NCBI GenBank assembly: GCA_016721565.1
Contig: JADKHW010000008.1
Coordinates: forward strand, 1 to 64,000
From: a bacterium
GTDB taxonomy: Bacteria > Electryoneota > RPQS01
DNA length: 64,000 nucleotides
Direction of reading: 5' to 3'
This document shows, one piece after another, positions 46,655 through 55,293 of the stretch (positions are counted from its first letter, which is position 1; the number at the start of each line of letters is the position of its first letter). A program made the position numbers and the translations under genes. The notes beneath the pieces are model-generated. The model worked only from the letters and a program-made list of their open reading frames with translations, did no database searches and was not told where the DNA came from.

Positions 46655-47616
46655 CCTACTGTCCCCCGGAATAAGACTGTTGAAACCAAGAGATTCACGA
46701 TTGCCAACGGCAACAATACACGCCAGTTAAAGTTCATCAATTGGTCAGAACGAAGTCTTGGATAAGTCCAACGTAACCACATTACTACAAACACCACGAG
46801 ATAAGTTTTCAGCATGAACCAAACGATTGGGTGGAGCAGCGGGCCGTTCCAGCCACCAAGGAAGAACAACGTCACGATTGCCGCCAGCACGAAAACTTGT
46901 GTGTATTCAGCCAAGAAGAATAGAGCGAACCGCATACCCGTGAATTCCGTGTGGTAACCCGCTACTAGTTCGGATTCGGCCTCGGGCAAGTCAAATGGTG
47001 TGCGATTGGACTCTGCAATACTGCAAATAAAATAGATCAAGAATGCGACAGGCTGCAAGAGAATATAAGGAATCGTCTCTTGAGCCTTTACGATCTCACT
47101 AAGCTTCAGCGATCCTGCCATTAATACAACAGCAAGCACAGCTAAGAGCATCGGAATTTCATAACTGATATTCTGAGCAACGGCTCGTAATGCGCCAAGC
47201 AGCGAGTACTTATTGTTGGATGACCATCCGGCCATCAGAATGCCGAGCAGTGCGATATTAGAGATCGCAAGTAGATAGAGCGCGCCGACATTAAGATCGG
47301 AGACGCCAACCCCCTCAGCTATAGGAATCGCGGCAATCAGGAGAGGTGCAGGCAGGAACGCGATGATCGGCGCTAATAGGAAAACGTATTGATCAACCGA
47401 TTTTGGCGTGATCATCTCCTTGCCTAAAAGTTTCAGCGCATCGGCAAATGTCTGCAATAAGCCGAACGGTCCGACCTCGGTAGGTCCCATGCGATTTTGT
47501 ATTACCGCTGAAACCTTGCGCTCGAGCCAGACGAGAAATAGCGCGTTTAGTGTGACGAATGTGATGACCGCCGTAAAGGCCAAGACTATTCGCAGTAGAA
47601 TGTCAAATATACTCAC
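46651..47616 (-). CDS. nuoH: NADH-quinone oxidoreductase-like subunit H
   Basis: 321 residues, eight helices. Conserved loop parts are LVWLERKVSAVIQNRMGPTE, ISYEIPMLLAVLAV, the quinone-site part ESNRTPFDLPEAESELVAGY and HTEFTGMRFALFFLAEY. It links the hydrophilic arm to the pump modules at the quinone site. Confidence 0.96.
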   Translation of the reverse strand: MSIFDILLRIVLAFTAVITFVTLNALFLVWLERKVSAVIQNRMGPTEVGPFGLLQTFADALKLLGKEMITPKSVDQYVFLLAPIIAFLPAPLLIAAIPIAEGVGVSDLNVGALYLLAISNIALLGILMAGWSSNNKYSLLGALRAVAQNISYEIPMLLAVLAVVLMAGSLKLSEIVKAQETIPYILLQPVAFLIYFICSIAESNRTPFDLPEAESELVAGYHTEFTGMRFALFFLAEYTQVFVLAAIVTLFFLGGWNGPLLHPIVWFMLKTYLVVFVVMWLRWTYPRLRSDQLMNFNWRVLLPLAIVNLLVSTVLFRGTVG

Positions 47617-49268
47617 CGGTCAATCTCCGGAATTATGACGTCCAAGCTGCCGAGAATTGAAACCACGTCTGCCACGCGCGTGCCGGGCATCAACTGTTCA
47701 ACAGTTTGCAAATTTGCGAAGGACGGTACGCGAACTTTGAGACGGTAGGGAATCTGCGAACCATCTGCAATTAGATACCAACCAATAATGCCGCGGGGGC
47801 CTTCCGTCACTGAATAGTACTCGCCTGCGGGAACTTTGAATATCTTGGGAACTTTGGAACGAACCGGACCGTCTTCGAGCTTCAACAATGCTTGTTCGAC
47901 CAGATTCACGCTCTGTTCGAGTTCTGCCATGCGGACGCGCGAGCGACTGAGGCAATCACCGCCGGTTTCGAAGGGGACTTTCCATTCGAGTTCTTTATAC
48001 AATTCGCAATACGGCTCGTCTCGGCGGGCGTCGTAGTCGACTCCTGAGCCGCGCAAACACGGGCCGCTTACTCCGTACTCAATTGCAAGCTCGGGTGATA
48101 TGATTCCGACTTTGTCCGTACGCATCAGGAATATCTCGTTGCCGATCACCAGTTTATCGTATTCAACGAGTCGTTTGCGCATGTCCCTCATCAATTCGGA
48201 AATTTCCAAAGAGAATGTGCTGTAGACGTCATTGCGAACACCGCCTGCAACAATATATGAAGTAGTCATACGTTGACCAGTCGCACGCTCAAAGATTGTA
48301 AGAATGCGTTCGCGGTCTTCAAAACAATAGAGGAACGGCGTAATCGCGCCCAAGTCGAGCAGATATGTACCAAGCCACACAAGGTGGCTAGCGATACGGC
48401 TCAGCTCGCACATGATGACGCGCAAGACTTCGGCGCGCGGAGTCGATTCAATTCCTGTCGCTGTTTCAAGGAGTCTTGCGAAACCCCAATTGTAGTTCAG
48501 AGGCGACAGGTAGTCCATGCGGTCCGTGTACGGAAGGAACTGTACGTACTGTTTCTTTTCCGCGAGCTTCTCTGTGCCGCGATGGCTATATCCGAGATGG
48601 CAACGCCCGCCGAGTATGGTCTCCCCTTCTACATGCAATAGAATACGAAGAACGCCGTGGGTTGATGGGTGTTGCGGACCCATGTTGAGGAAGAAATCGC
48701 TGCGTAACCCTGTCGACTGGCCAAGCTTCGTTGCCGCTTGAACGTCGAGTTCGGGAATCTCTACAGTATCTTCAGGAATAACGATCGGTGCGCCGTGAAA
48801 ATCTTTGCGAAGCGGATGAAATTTCGTGAAGTGCGGCAGCAGCAACGGGCGGAGATGCGGATGATCGATGAAGTTAACTCCAAACATGTCGAAAACTTCG
48901 CGCTCATACCAGTCCGCGCCGCCATAGACATTCGTCAATGTCGGCAATGTAGCGGTTTCGCGGTCGGTTTTAGCACGGAGTTTGACACGCGGGCCTTCAT
49001 TGTCGGCCTTAAACAAATAAAGCACTTCAAACTCCGGCTGCCGATCTACACCGACCAGCGTTTCCAGAGAGAAGTGCCCATGCTTTAAGATGCTCGCGAC
49101 CGCGCAGAGACTCTGTGGAGTCACTTGCGCGTCCACGTCCATTCCCGACTTTGAATAATCCAGACTGCTAACTTCGGTCGCCCCGGCTTTGCGTAACCTC
49201 TCGATCAACTCGGGGTACACAGCCTTCTGTTCCGCCACAGGTTCGACTGCTTCAGGCTCGAGTGGCAT
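47613..49268 (-). CDS. nuoCD: Fused NADH-quinone oxidoreductase-like subunits C and D
   Basis: 551 residues. The N-terminal NuoC part (about 20-150) has GGADWYEREVFDMFGVNFID and HPHLRPLLLPH. The NuoD part (from about 165) has FFLNMGPQHPSTHGVLRILL, GYSHRGTEKLAEKK, YSPLNYNWGFARLLE-like sequence and GPRGIIGWYLIADGS. The C/D fusion is a known variant. It forms the quinone-reducing site with NuoB and NuoH. Confidence 0.96.
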   Translation of the reverse strand: MPLEPEAVEPVAEQKAVYPELIERLRKAGATEVSSLDYSKSGMDVDAQVTPQSLCAVASILKHGHFSLETLVGVDRQPEFEVLYLFKADNEGPRVKLRAKTDRETATLPTLTNVYGGADWYEREVFDMFGVNFIDHPHLRPLLLPHFTKFHPLRKDFHGAPIVIPEDTVEIPELDVQAATKLGQSTGLRSDFFLNMGPQHPSTHGVLRILLHVEGETILGGRCHLGYSHRGTEKLAEKKQYVQFLPYTDRMDYLSPLNYNWGFARLLETATGIESTPRAEVLRVIMCELSRIASHLVWLGTYLLDLGAITPFLYCFEDRERILTIFERATGQRMTTSYIVAGGVRNDVYSTFSLEISELMRDMRKRLVEYDKLVIGNEIFLMRTDKVGIISPELAIEYGVSGPCLRGSGVDYDARRDEPYCELYKELEWKVPFETGGDCLSRSRVRMAELEQSVNLVEQALLKLEDGPVRSKVPKIFKVPAGEYYSVTEGPRGIIGWYLIADGSQIPYRLKVRVPSFANLQTVEQLMPGTRVADVVSILGSLDVIIPEIDR

Positions 49269-49794
49269 TTGTACTTCCTGACTTTATTCTTTCCTGCAGT
49301 TCCAAGATTGCGTGTAGCAACGCTTCCGGCCGCGGAGGACAACCCGGTACAAAAATATCTACCGGAACAATCTTTTCCACACCTTGCAGAACTGCATAGT
49401 TATCGTCTTGATCAAACGGTCCGCCGCAAATTGCGCAAGAACCGAGTGCAATCACCCACTTGGGCGACGGCATCTGATCATATAATCTCTTAATAATCGG
49501 CGCCATTTTCAGATTCACCGTACCAGCTACAATCATCAGGTCGGCCTGACGGGGTGAATTGCGAAACACTCCGGCGCCGAAGCGATCCGCGTCGTACCGG
49601 CTCGCCGATGCGGCCATCATCTCGATAGCGCAGCAGGCGATGCCGAATGTCAAAGGCCATAACGAATTAGCACGCGCAAGGTCCAACGCTTTTTGCAAAG
49701 GCAGGAACTGCACAATCGGCGGAATATGATCTGTGTCCGCACCAGCTTCTTCGTGGCTCGTACTCTGGAGGGATTCGCTCATCGTTATTCCCAT
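49252..49794 (-). CDS. nuoB: NADH-quinone oxidoreductase-like subunit B (cluster N2)
   Basis: 180 residues. Vicinal Cys pair in FGIACCAIEMMAASASRYDA, then GTVNLKMAPIIKRLYDQMP, GSCAICGGPF and VPGCPPRPEALLHAI, which complete the four ligands of the terminal [4Fe-4S] cluster N2. A 30-residue N-terminal extension is not conserved. Overlaps nuoA by 10 bases and nuoCD by 17. Confidence 0.96.
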   Translation of the reverse strand: MGITMSESLQSTSHEEAGADTDHIPPIVQFLPLQKALDLARANSLWPLTFGIACCAIEMMAASASRYDADRFGAGVFRNSPRQADLMIVAGTVNLKMAPIIKRLYDQMPSPKWVIALGSCAICGGPFDQDDNYAVLQGVEKIVPVDIFVPGCPPRPEALLHAILELQERIKSGSTNATRA

Positions 49795-50147
49795 TCCAGC
49801 ACTTTCTTCTTAAGCGCATATACCAATGATAGACTCAAAATAATCAAAAAGGCGCCGACTTCAATCACCGGCAGCCAACTGTCCCATGAACGGAGAATCA
49901 CGACACACGGCACGATGAACGCGGTTTCAACGTCGAACGCCATAAACACGAGCGCATATATATAGTAGTGTGCGCGCACCTGCACCCAGGCTTCACCGAT
50001 GATCGGCTCACCGCTCTCGTACGTGTCACCACGGAAGCGGCCTTTGCTTCGCGGTGAGATCAAATACGGCAACAGCACGAGGAAAGCGCCAAACGCCAGT
50101 GTGCCGATGCCCATTGAAAAAGGTAATATGTTATAAAGTTGTTCCAT
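49785..50147 (-). CDS. nuoA: NADH-quinone oxidoreductase-like subunit A
   Basis: 120 residues, three helices, with KGRFRGDTYESGEPIIGEAW and YIYALVFMAFDVETAFI, the typical NuoA core. The ATG overlaps the stop of the upstream nfn gene (TAATG). No nuoE, nuoF or nuoG gene precedes it. Confidence 0.96.
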   Translation of the reverse strand: MEQLYNILPFSMGIGTLAFGAFLVLLPYLISPRSKGRFRGDTYESGEPIIGEAWVQVRAHYYIYALVFMAFDVETAFIVPCVVILRSWDSWLPVIEVGAFLIILSLSLVYALKKKVLEWE

Positions 50148-51586
50148 TAGCTGGCCTGCATGTTTTGCTTTGCAGGCAGATTCATTAGGTATTCGTGCAT
50201 CGCGGTGGCAGCCTTACGGCCCGCGCCCATTGCAAGAATCACGGTTGCTGCGCCGCTAACGATATCGCCGCCGGCATATACGCCGCGTTTGCTCGTTTCA
50301 TTGGTGTCGGGATCGACTTTAATCGTTCCCCATTTCGTCAATTCAAGATCGGGAGTTGCTTTGGTCAAAATTGGGTTCGGCGCGTTACCTACTGCGACAA
50401 TCACCGCATCACATTCGAGGTTAAACTCGCTGCCTTTAATTTCAACCGGTTTGCGGCGTCCGGATGCATCGGGTTCACCGAGTTCCATGCGAATGCAGCG
50501 AATGGCTTTCACGCGGCCGTTCTCGTCGCCGATGACTTCTACCGGATTGCAGAGCAGGCTAAACTCAATGCCTTCGGCCTTCGCATGATGAACTTCTTCC
50601 TTGCGGGCAGGAAGCTCCTCTTCCGAGCGGCGATAAACCAGCGAAACGCGGGCTTGGTTCAACCGCTTGGCGACGCGTGCTGAGTCCATTGCCGTGTTGC
50701 CGCCGCCTACTACAACAGTATGCTTGGCGTGTAGCACGGGAGTATCAAATTCTGGGAAGCGATCCGCGCCAAGAAGATTAATTCGCGTCAAGAACTCATT
50801 CGAACTGAACACACCGATCAGATTCTCGCCCGGTACGCCGAGCATCTTCGGCAATCCTGCTCCGGTACCGATGAATACCGCGTCGTAGCCTTCCTCGAAC
50901 AATTCATCAAGCGTGACCGTAACACCAATGACGACGTTATAGACAAATTTTACCCCGAGGCGTTCGATGTACTCAATCTCGGATTTAACAATCGCGCGCG
51001 GTAGTCGAAACTCTGGGATTCCGTAAGCTAGAACACCCGCGGGGCGATGCAGCGCTTCAAATATAGTAACGTCATGGCCGAGCTTCGCCAAATCTCCAGC
51101 TACGGTCAACCCAGCGGGACCTGAACCAGCGATGGCAATTCTGCGGCCTGTGGTTTCAACGACTTCACGCGTCGTGATTGTGCGATGTGCGCGTTCCCAA
51201 TCGGCCACGAATTTCTCGAGATTACCAATGGCAACGGGATCGTGCTTGATGCCTTCGATGCACACGGCTTCGCATTGCTCTTCCTGCGGGCACACGCGCC
51301 CACAGACAGCGGGAAGAGAATTGGTCGTCCGCAAAGTATCTGCGGCGTCTTGATATCTTCCTTCACGAACTTCGCGGAGGAACTTCGGTATATTGATATT
51401 GACAGGACACCCAGCGACGCATTTCGGATTCTTGCAATCGAGACAACGCTCGGCTTCGGCGCGCGCCATTTCTTCCGTGTACCCCAATGGCACTTCGTCA
51501 AAGCCTTTGACGCGCTCTAAGGGGTCGCGTTCGGGCATGGGCGTGCGCGTCGGATGCGCCTTTAGATTACGCTTCTGCTCGGACAT
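50147..51586 (-). CDS. nfnB: NfnB-like (GltD-like) NADPH/ferredoxin oxidoreductase large subunit
   Basis: 479 residues. Two N-terminal Fe-S groups: CLDCKNPKCVAGCP (about 48-61) and CGRVCPQEEQCEAVC (about 94-108). FAD site AIAGSGPAGLTVAGDLAKLG near 150; NAD(P) site VVVGGGNTAMDSARVAKRL near 290; C-terminal YAGGDIVSGAATVILAMGAG. GltD of glutamate synthase shares this plan, but the partner gene upstream is the small flavoprotein of the Nfn type, so NADH-dependent ferredoxin:NADP oxidoreductase (electron bifurcating) or the sulfide dehydrogenase variant fits best. Overlaps that partner by 20 bases. Confidence 0.88.
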   Translation of the reverse strand: MSEQKRNLKAHPTRTPMPERDPLERVKGFDEVPLGYTEEMARAEAERCLDCKNPKCVAGCPVNINIPKFLREVREGRYQDAADTLRTTNSLPAVCGRVCPQEEQCEAVCIEGIKHDPVAIGNLEKFVADWERAHRTITTREVVETTGRRIAIAGSGPAGLTVAGDLAKLGHDVTIFEALHRPAGVLAYGIPEFRLPRAIVKSEIEYIERLGVKFVYNVVIGVTVTLDELFEEGYDAVFIGTGAGLPKMLGVPGENLIGVFSSNEFLTRINLLGADRFPEFDTPVLHAKHTVVVGGGNTAMDSARVAKRLNQARVSLVYRRSEEELPARKEEVHHAKAEGIEFSLLCNPVEVIGDENGRVKAIRCIRMELGEPDASGRRKPVEIKGSEFNLECDAVIVAVGNAPNPILTKATPDLELTKWGTIKVDPDTNETSKRGVYAGGDIVSGAATVILAMGAGRKAATAMHEYLMNLPAKQNMQAS

Positions 51587-52436
51587 GTTTGATCATTTCA
51601 TTAAGTTGGCACTGATGCGCATGTTCGACTGCTTCATGCTCTTCATTAATATAAGATCGGTTGCGCATCATTAATTCGTTGAAGTCCACACCATGAATGT
51701 CGAATTCGGGACCTTCAACGCAGGCAAATCTTGTTACATTATTAACCGTTACGCGGCACGCTCCACACATACCCGTACCGTCCAGCATAATCGGATTCAA
51801 GGATGCAAGGCCGGGGATTCCCCATTGGCCCATAGTCTTTGCGGCGGCACGCATCATCGGGACAGGGCCAACTGCAATGCCGTATGTGAAGCGCGTTCCG
51901 GTTTCACACCAACTGTTTAGCACGTCGGTTACAAAACCTTTTGTGCCAAACGTGCCATCATCTGTACAGACTCTAACCTCATCGCATACTGTTTCAAATT
52001 CTTCGGTGAGAATTAACAAGTCTTTCGAACGAGCGCCGATGATCGCATGGACTTTGTTTCCGCCTGCTTTGGCGGCTTTCGCAATCGGAAGCAATGGAGC
52101 AGAGCCGACACCGCCGCCAATCACAATGAGGTTGCCCCAATTGTGAATGTGTGTGGCTTGCCCAAGAGGTCCAACGAGATCGAGAATGAAATCGCCAGTC
52201 TTGAGCTGGGCGAACTCTTCGGTTGTTTTGCCTGCAACTTGAACAATTAGGCGAATCTGTCCGCTTTGGGGATTGGTTTCGACAACGGTCAGCGGAATGC
52301 GTTCACCGTGATCGTGCAATCTCAGAATAATAAACTGTCCGGCAGCGTGCTTTGTCGCAATACGAGGCGCTTCGACCCAGTATTCGTAAATCTTGTCAGC
52401 AAGCTGGCGGGCAGAGTGAATAAGATATCCAGACAT
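51567..52436 (-). CDS. nfnA: NfnA-like ferredoxin-NADP reductase small subunit
   Basis: 289 residues, ferredoxin reductase fold: FAD part GQFIILRLHDHGERIPLTVV, LVGPLGQATHIHNWGNLIVI, NAD part VIGGGVGSAPLLPIAKAAKA. The C-terminal [2Fe-2S] site reads MLDGTGMCGACRVTV with FACVEGPEFDIHGVDFNELM. It pairs with the GltD-like protein encoded next. Three bases after korC. Confidence 0.9.
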   Translation of the reverse strand: MSGYLIHSARQLADKIYEYWVEAPRIATKHAAGQFIILRLHDHGERIPLTVVETNPQSGQIRLIVQVAGKTTEEFAQLKTGDFILDLVGPLGQATHIHNWGNLIVIGGGVGSAPLLPIAKAAKAGGNKVHAIIGARSKDLLILTEEFETVCDEVRVCTDDGTFGTKGFVTDVLNSWCETGTRFTYGIAVGPVPMMRAAAKTMGQWGIPGLASLNPIMLDGTGMCGACRVTVNNVTRFACVEGPEFDIHGVDFNELMMRNRSYINEEHEAVEHAHQCQLNEMIKHVRAEA

Positions 52437-52439
52437 AAT

Positions 52440-53036
52440 TTAGGCGACCGCCAGCGCAAGTTCATCGCGCGGAACGGGTTTTGTTTCATCTACAATGTCC
52501 CAGCCTGCGCGGAAGGCAAGCAGGTTCTTTTCGACTGTACCTGACGGTGCATTTTTTTCAATTGTGCGAATCATCTCATCTTGTGGGATGGTAGACATCA
52601 ATCGACAGAAGATTCCCAATGAGACGGCGCTTGTGTAGACAGGTTTCTCAACGGCTTGCTTCGTCACCTGAATGATCGAGATGGGATAGATCATTTGTGG
52701 ACCGGGACCGACCTTGGTCACGAGATTGGGATCCACGACCACGATGGAATCCTGCTTTAATTGTGTCGCAAACAGGTTCCACGCGCCTTGAGCCAAACAA
52801 AGGAAAAAATCGATGCTGGTCAAACGCGGATAACCGATTGGGTTCTTGTCAATCAACACGTCAACACTGGTCGGGCCGCCGCGAACTTGTGCAGTATAAG
52901 TTGGGCTTTGCAGTGCATTCAAGCCCATATTGTGTGCCGCAAGCGCGACCCATTCACCAGCAAGAATATTACCTTGACCGCCGACTCCTGCAAAGCGAAT
53001 TTCAGTTCTCACTGGGTTCTCCTCCGGCGCCTTCAC
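52440..53036 (-). CDS. korC: 2-oxoacid:ferredoxin oxidoreductase gamma subunit
   Basis: 198 residues; a GTG at 53012 (VRTEIRFAGVGGQGN) may be the actual start, since the longer form overlaps korB by 35 bases. Motifs GVGGQGNILAGEWVALAA, SPTYTAQVRGGPTSVDVLID and FFLCLAQGAWN-type sequence are typical of the gamma subunit. With korA, korB and korD it makes the four-part 2-oxoglutarate type enzyme. Confidence 0.92.
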   Translation of the reverse strand: MKAPEENPVRTEIRFAGVGGQGNILAGEWVALAAHNMGLNALQSPTYTAQVRGGPTSVDVLIDKNPIGYPRLTSIDFFLCLAQGAWNLFATQLKQDSIVVVDPNLVTKVGPGPQMIYPISIIQVTKQAVEKPVYTSAVSLGIFCRLMSTIPQDEMIRTIEKNAPSGTVEKNLLAFRAGWDIVDETKPVPRDELALAVA

Positions 53037-53904
53037 GCTTTGGCTTCATGGCTTCGGCTTCCGCAATCTTGCGGGAAGCGTCGCGCACACGTTCTTGAGC
53101 GTGCTGTTGAAGTTTGTAGAAGCTTTCGCAGTATTCCGGCTTGTCCGTCTCTTTATGCAAAACGCCGATTGGGTATTTGCCGGACTTCTCTTCTGGGGTC
53201 ATTTTGTCCCACTTGGTCAGCATTACCGCATTTGAGGCAATGTGCTCAATCAACTCTGCCGGATCCGGATGCTGATTGCGGCGGCCATACTGTGTATGAC
53301 AATTTGACATGACTTCAATCACGGCGAAACCCTTGTGGGCCATACCGCCTTTAATCAGACGTTCGAGATAGATACCGTTTGCAACATGCCCACGCGCAAC
53401 ATAGGTTGCTCCGGCCGCAATGGTCAACTTACACAAATCAAAGCCGGGATCAATGTTGCCATACGGTGCTGTCGCAGCGCGCGCCCCTCCTGGAGTTGTG
53501 GGCGAAAACTGACCGCCCGTCATGCCGTAGATTTCATTGTTCACTATGATCATTGTAATGTTGATGTTGCGACGGCAGCTATGAATCAAATGATTACCAC
53601 CAATAGCCGCCGAGTCGCCGTCACCGGCCATCACCACAACATTTTTGTCAGGAGCGGCCATCTTTAAGCCCGTCGCAAATGTCAATGCGCGTCCGTGCGT
53701 CGTGTGCAGTGTGTTCATGTCCACATATCCGGGAGCGCGTGACGTGCAGCCGATACCGGACACAAAGCCAATTGTATCTTGGTTCCAGCCTAAGCTCTCC
53801 ATGGCGCGAATTGCGGACTTCAGCACAATGCCAATTCCGCATCCAGGGCACCAAATGTGCGGCATCAGATCCTGCCGCAGCCAATTTGCATAATTAAAGG
53901 CCAC
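53002..53904 (-). CDS. korB: 2-oxoacid:ferredoxin oxidoreductase beta subunit (TPP, Fe-S)
   Basis: 300 residues from the GTG at 53904 (VAFNYANWLRQDLMPHIWCP), which overlaps the korA stop by about 11 bases. WCPGCGIGIVLKSAIRAM gives Fe-S ligands; VVMAGDGDSAAIGGNHLIHS with IIVNNEIYGMTGGQFSPTTP is the TPP/Mg site. C-terminal Lys/Glu-rich tail. 2-oxoglutarate is the favoured substrate by the similarity of the korDABC order, but other 2-oxoacids cannot be excluded. Confidence 0.93.
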   Translation of the reverse strand: MAFNYANWLRQDLMPHIWCPGCGIGIVLKSAIRAMESLGWNQDTIGFVSGIGCTSRAPGYVDMNTLHTTHGRALTFATGLKMAAPDKNVVVMAGDGDSAAIGGNHLIHSCRRNINITMIIVNNEIYGMTGGQFSPTTPGGARAATAPYGNIDPGFDLCKLTIAAGATYVARGHVANGIYLERLIKGGMAHKGFAVIEVMSNCHTQYGRRNQHPDPAELIEHIASNAVMLTKWDKMTPEEKSGKYPIGVLHKETDKPEYCESFYKLQQHAQERVRDASRKIAEAEAMKPKREGAGGEPSEN

Positions 53905-55024
53905 GATATACCTCGCGAATCTTGTCAATCACTTGTTGCGGCTCAATCGGTACACCACCGACACAATTTACGCCATGCAGCTGCACGTCGCGGCGCATGG
54001 CAGCACGCTCTACTTCGCCGCGCAGCATGCCCATGTTCATTTCAGGAACGATCACGGCGCGCACTTTGTCAACCAATTCGCGTATAGTCGCCGTCGGGAA
54101 TGGCCAGAATGTGATGATGCGCATCAGGCCAGCCTTAATTCCTTCTGCGCGTGCGATGTCAACGGCCTCTTTTGAAGCTCGGCCAGGTGATCCGAACGCA
54201 ATTAAAGCGATCTCGGCGTCTTCAAGCATGTAAGTGTCGTTGCGCTCGATCTCTTTTTGATTGAGTTCGATTTTGTTGACTAAATGCTCAATTCCGCGCT
54301 GTATAATCGCTGGAGTCGTAGTTGCAAACCCTCGTTCGTTGTGCGAGAGACCCGTAATATGAATATGCTTCCCCTGATAGAAGTCATGGAACGGACGGAA
54401 GCTATTCGCCCCGTAACGTTCCTGATACCAAGTACGTGGGTGAATGGGGCCGAGGTCTTCGTCAGTTGGGATGTCAAAGCTCTCTGTTGTATGTGCAATG
54501 ATTTCGTCAATCAATAGCATCACGGGTGTTCGATAGGCTTCGGACAAATGGAAGGCGCGAACGGTTTCGCGATAGACTTCAGCGGGAGTTCCGGGCGTCA
54601 AGGCAATCATCGAATGATCGCCGTGGGTGCCCCAACGGGCTTGCATGATATCGGACTGAGCTGGTGCAGTCGGTGCGCCGGTTGATGGACCACCACGTTG
54701 AACATCTACGATTACGCATGGCGTTTCGGACATAATTGCGTAGCCGATGTTCTCCTGTTTGAGCGAGAATCCCGGACCGGACGTCGCTGTCATAGCTTTG
54801 GCACCGCCTAAGGAGCCACCGACAACCGCGCCCATTGCGGCAATTTCATCTTCCATTTGTAGAAAGACGCCACCAGTTTGTGGGAGCCTAAGCGAGAGCA
54901 ACGCAGCAATTTCTGAGGATGGGGTAATCGGATACCCCGCATAGAAGTTGCAGCCTGCACGCAAGGCCGCTTCGGCGATTGTTTCGTTGCCAGCCCAGAA
55001 GACACGGTCTTTATTATGAGTCAC
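53894..55024 (-). CDS. korA: 2-oxoacid:ferredoxin oxidoreductase alpha subunit
   Basis: 376 residues. GNETIAEAALRAGCNFYAGY, PITPSSEIAALLSLRLPQTG, MEDEIAAMGAVVGGSLGGAK, ATSGPGFSLKQENIGYAIMS, and TPVMLLIDEIIAHTTESFDI. This is the pyrimidine-domain subunit. Overlaps korD by four bases. Confidence 0.95.
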   Translation of the reverse strand: MTHNKDRVFWAGNETIAEAALRAGCNFYAGYPITPSSEIAALLSLRLPQTGGVFLQMEDEIAAMGAVVGGSLGGAKAMTATSGPGFSLKQENIGYAIMSETPCVIVDVQRGGPSTGAPTAPAQSDIMQARWGTHGDHSMIALTPGTPAEVYRETVRAFHLSEAYRTPVMLLIDEIIAHTTESFDIPTDEDLGPIHPRTWYQERYGANSFRPFHDFYQGKHIHITGLSHNERGFATTTPAIIQRGIEHLVNKIELNQKEIERNDTYMLEDAEIALIAFGSPGRASKEAVDIARAEGIKAGLMRIITFWPFPTATIRELVDKVRAVIVPEMNMGMLRGEVERAAMRRDVQLHGVNCVGGVPIEPQQVIDKIREVYRGL

Positions 55025-55293
55025 GCCGCACCTCCTGCAGCGGGTTTGCTCTTGCCCTCAGCAAACACGCTAATAGCAAAATCGGGACATTCCGCTTCGC
55101 AGATGCCGCAACCATTACATGCTTCCATATTCGTCACTTTTACGATCGAGCCTTCCCAGCGATCAGGCGATTCCACCATAGCCAGTGTTTTTGTCGGACA
55201 CAGATCAACGCAGATGCGGCAGCCTTTGCACCACGTTTCGTGCACCAACAATTTGAACTGCCCGTTCGCAGAGACTGTCTCTACGAGGCTCAT
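55021..55293 (-). CDS. korD: 2-oxoacid:ferredoxin oxidoreductase ferredoxin subunit
   Basis: 90 residues from the ATG at 55293 (MSLVETVSANGQFKLLVHE); the frame is open to 55347 but the leader is not conserved. Two [4Fe-4S] motifs: CKGCRICVDLCPTKTL and CNGCGICEAECPDFAI. First gene of the long energy-metabolism operon. Confidence 0.93.
   Translation of the reverse strand: MSLVETVSANGQFKLLVHETWCKGCRICVDLCPTKTLAMVESPDRWEGSIVKVTNMEACNGCGICEAECPDFAISVFAEGKSKPAAGGAA

Noticed and set aside
50147..51586. Glutamate synthase small subunit (gltD)
   Set aside because: Domain plan is shared, but no large glutamate synthase gene is nearby and the coupled partner is the NfnA-type flavoprotein.
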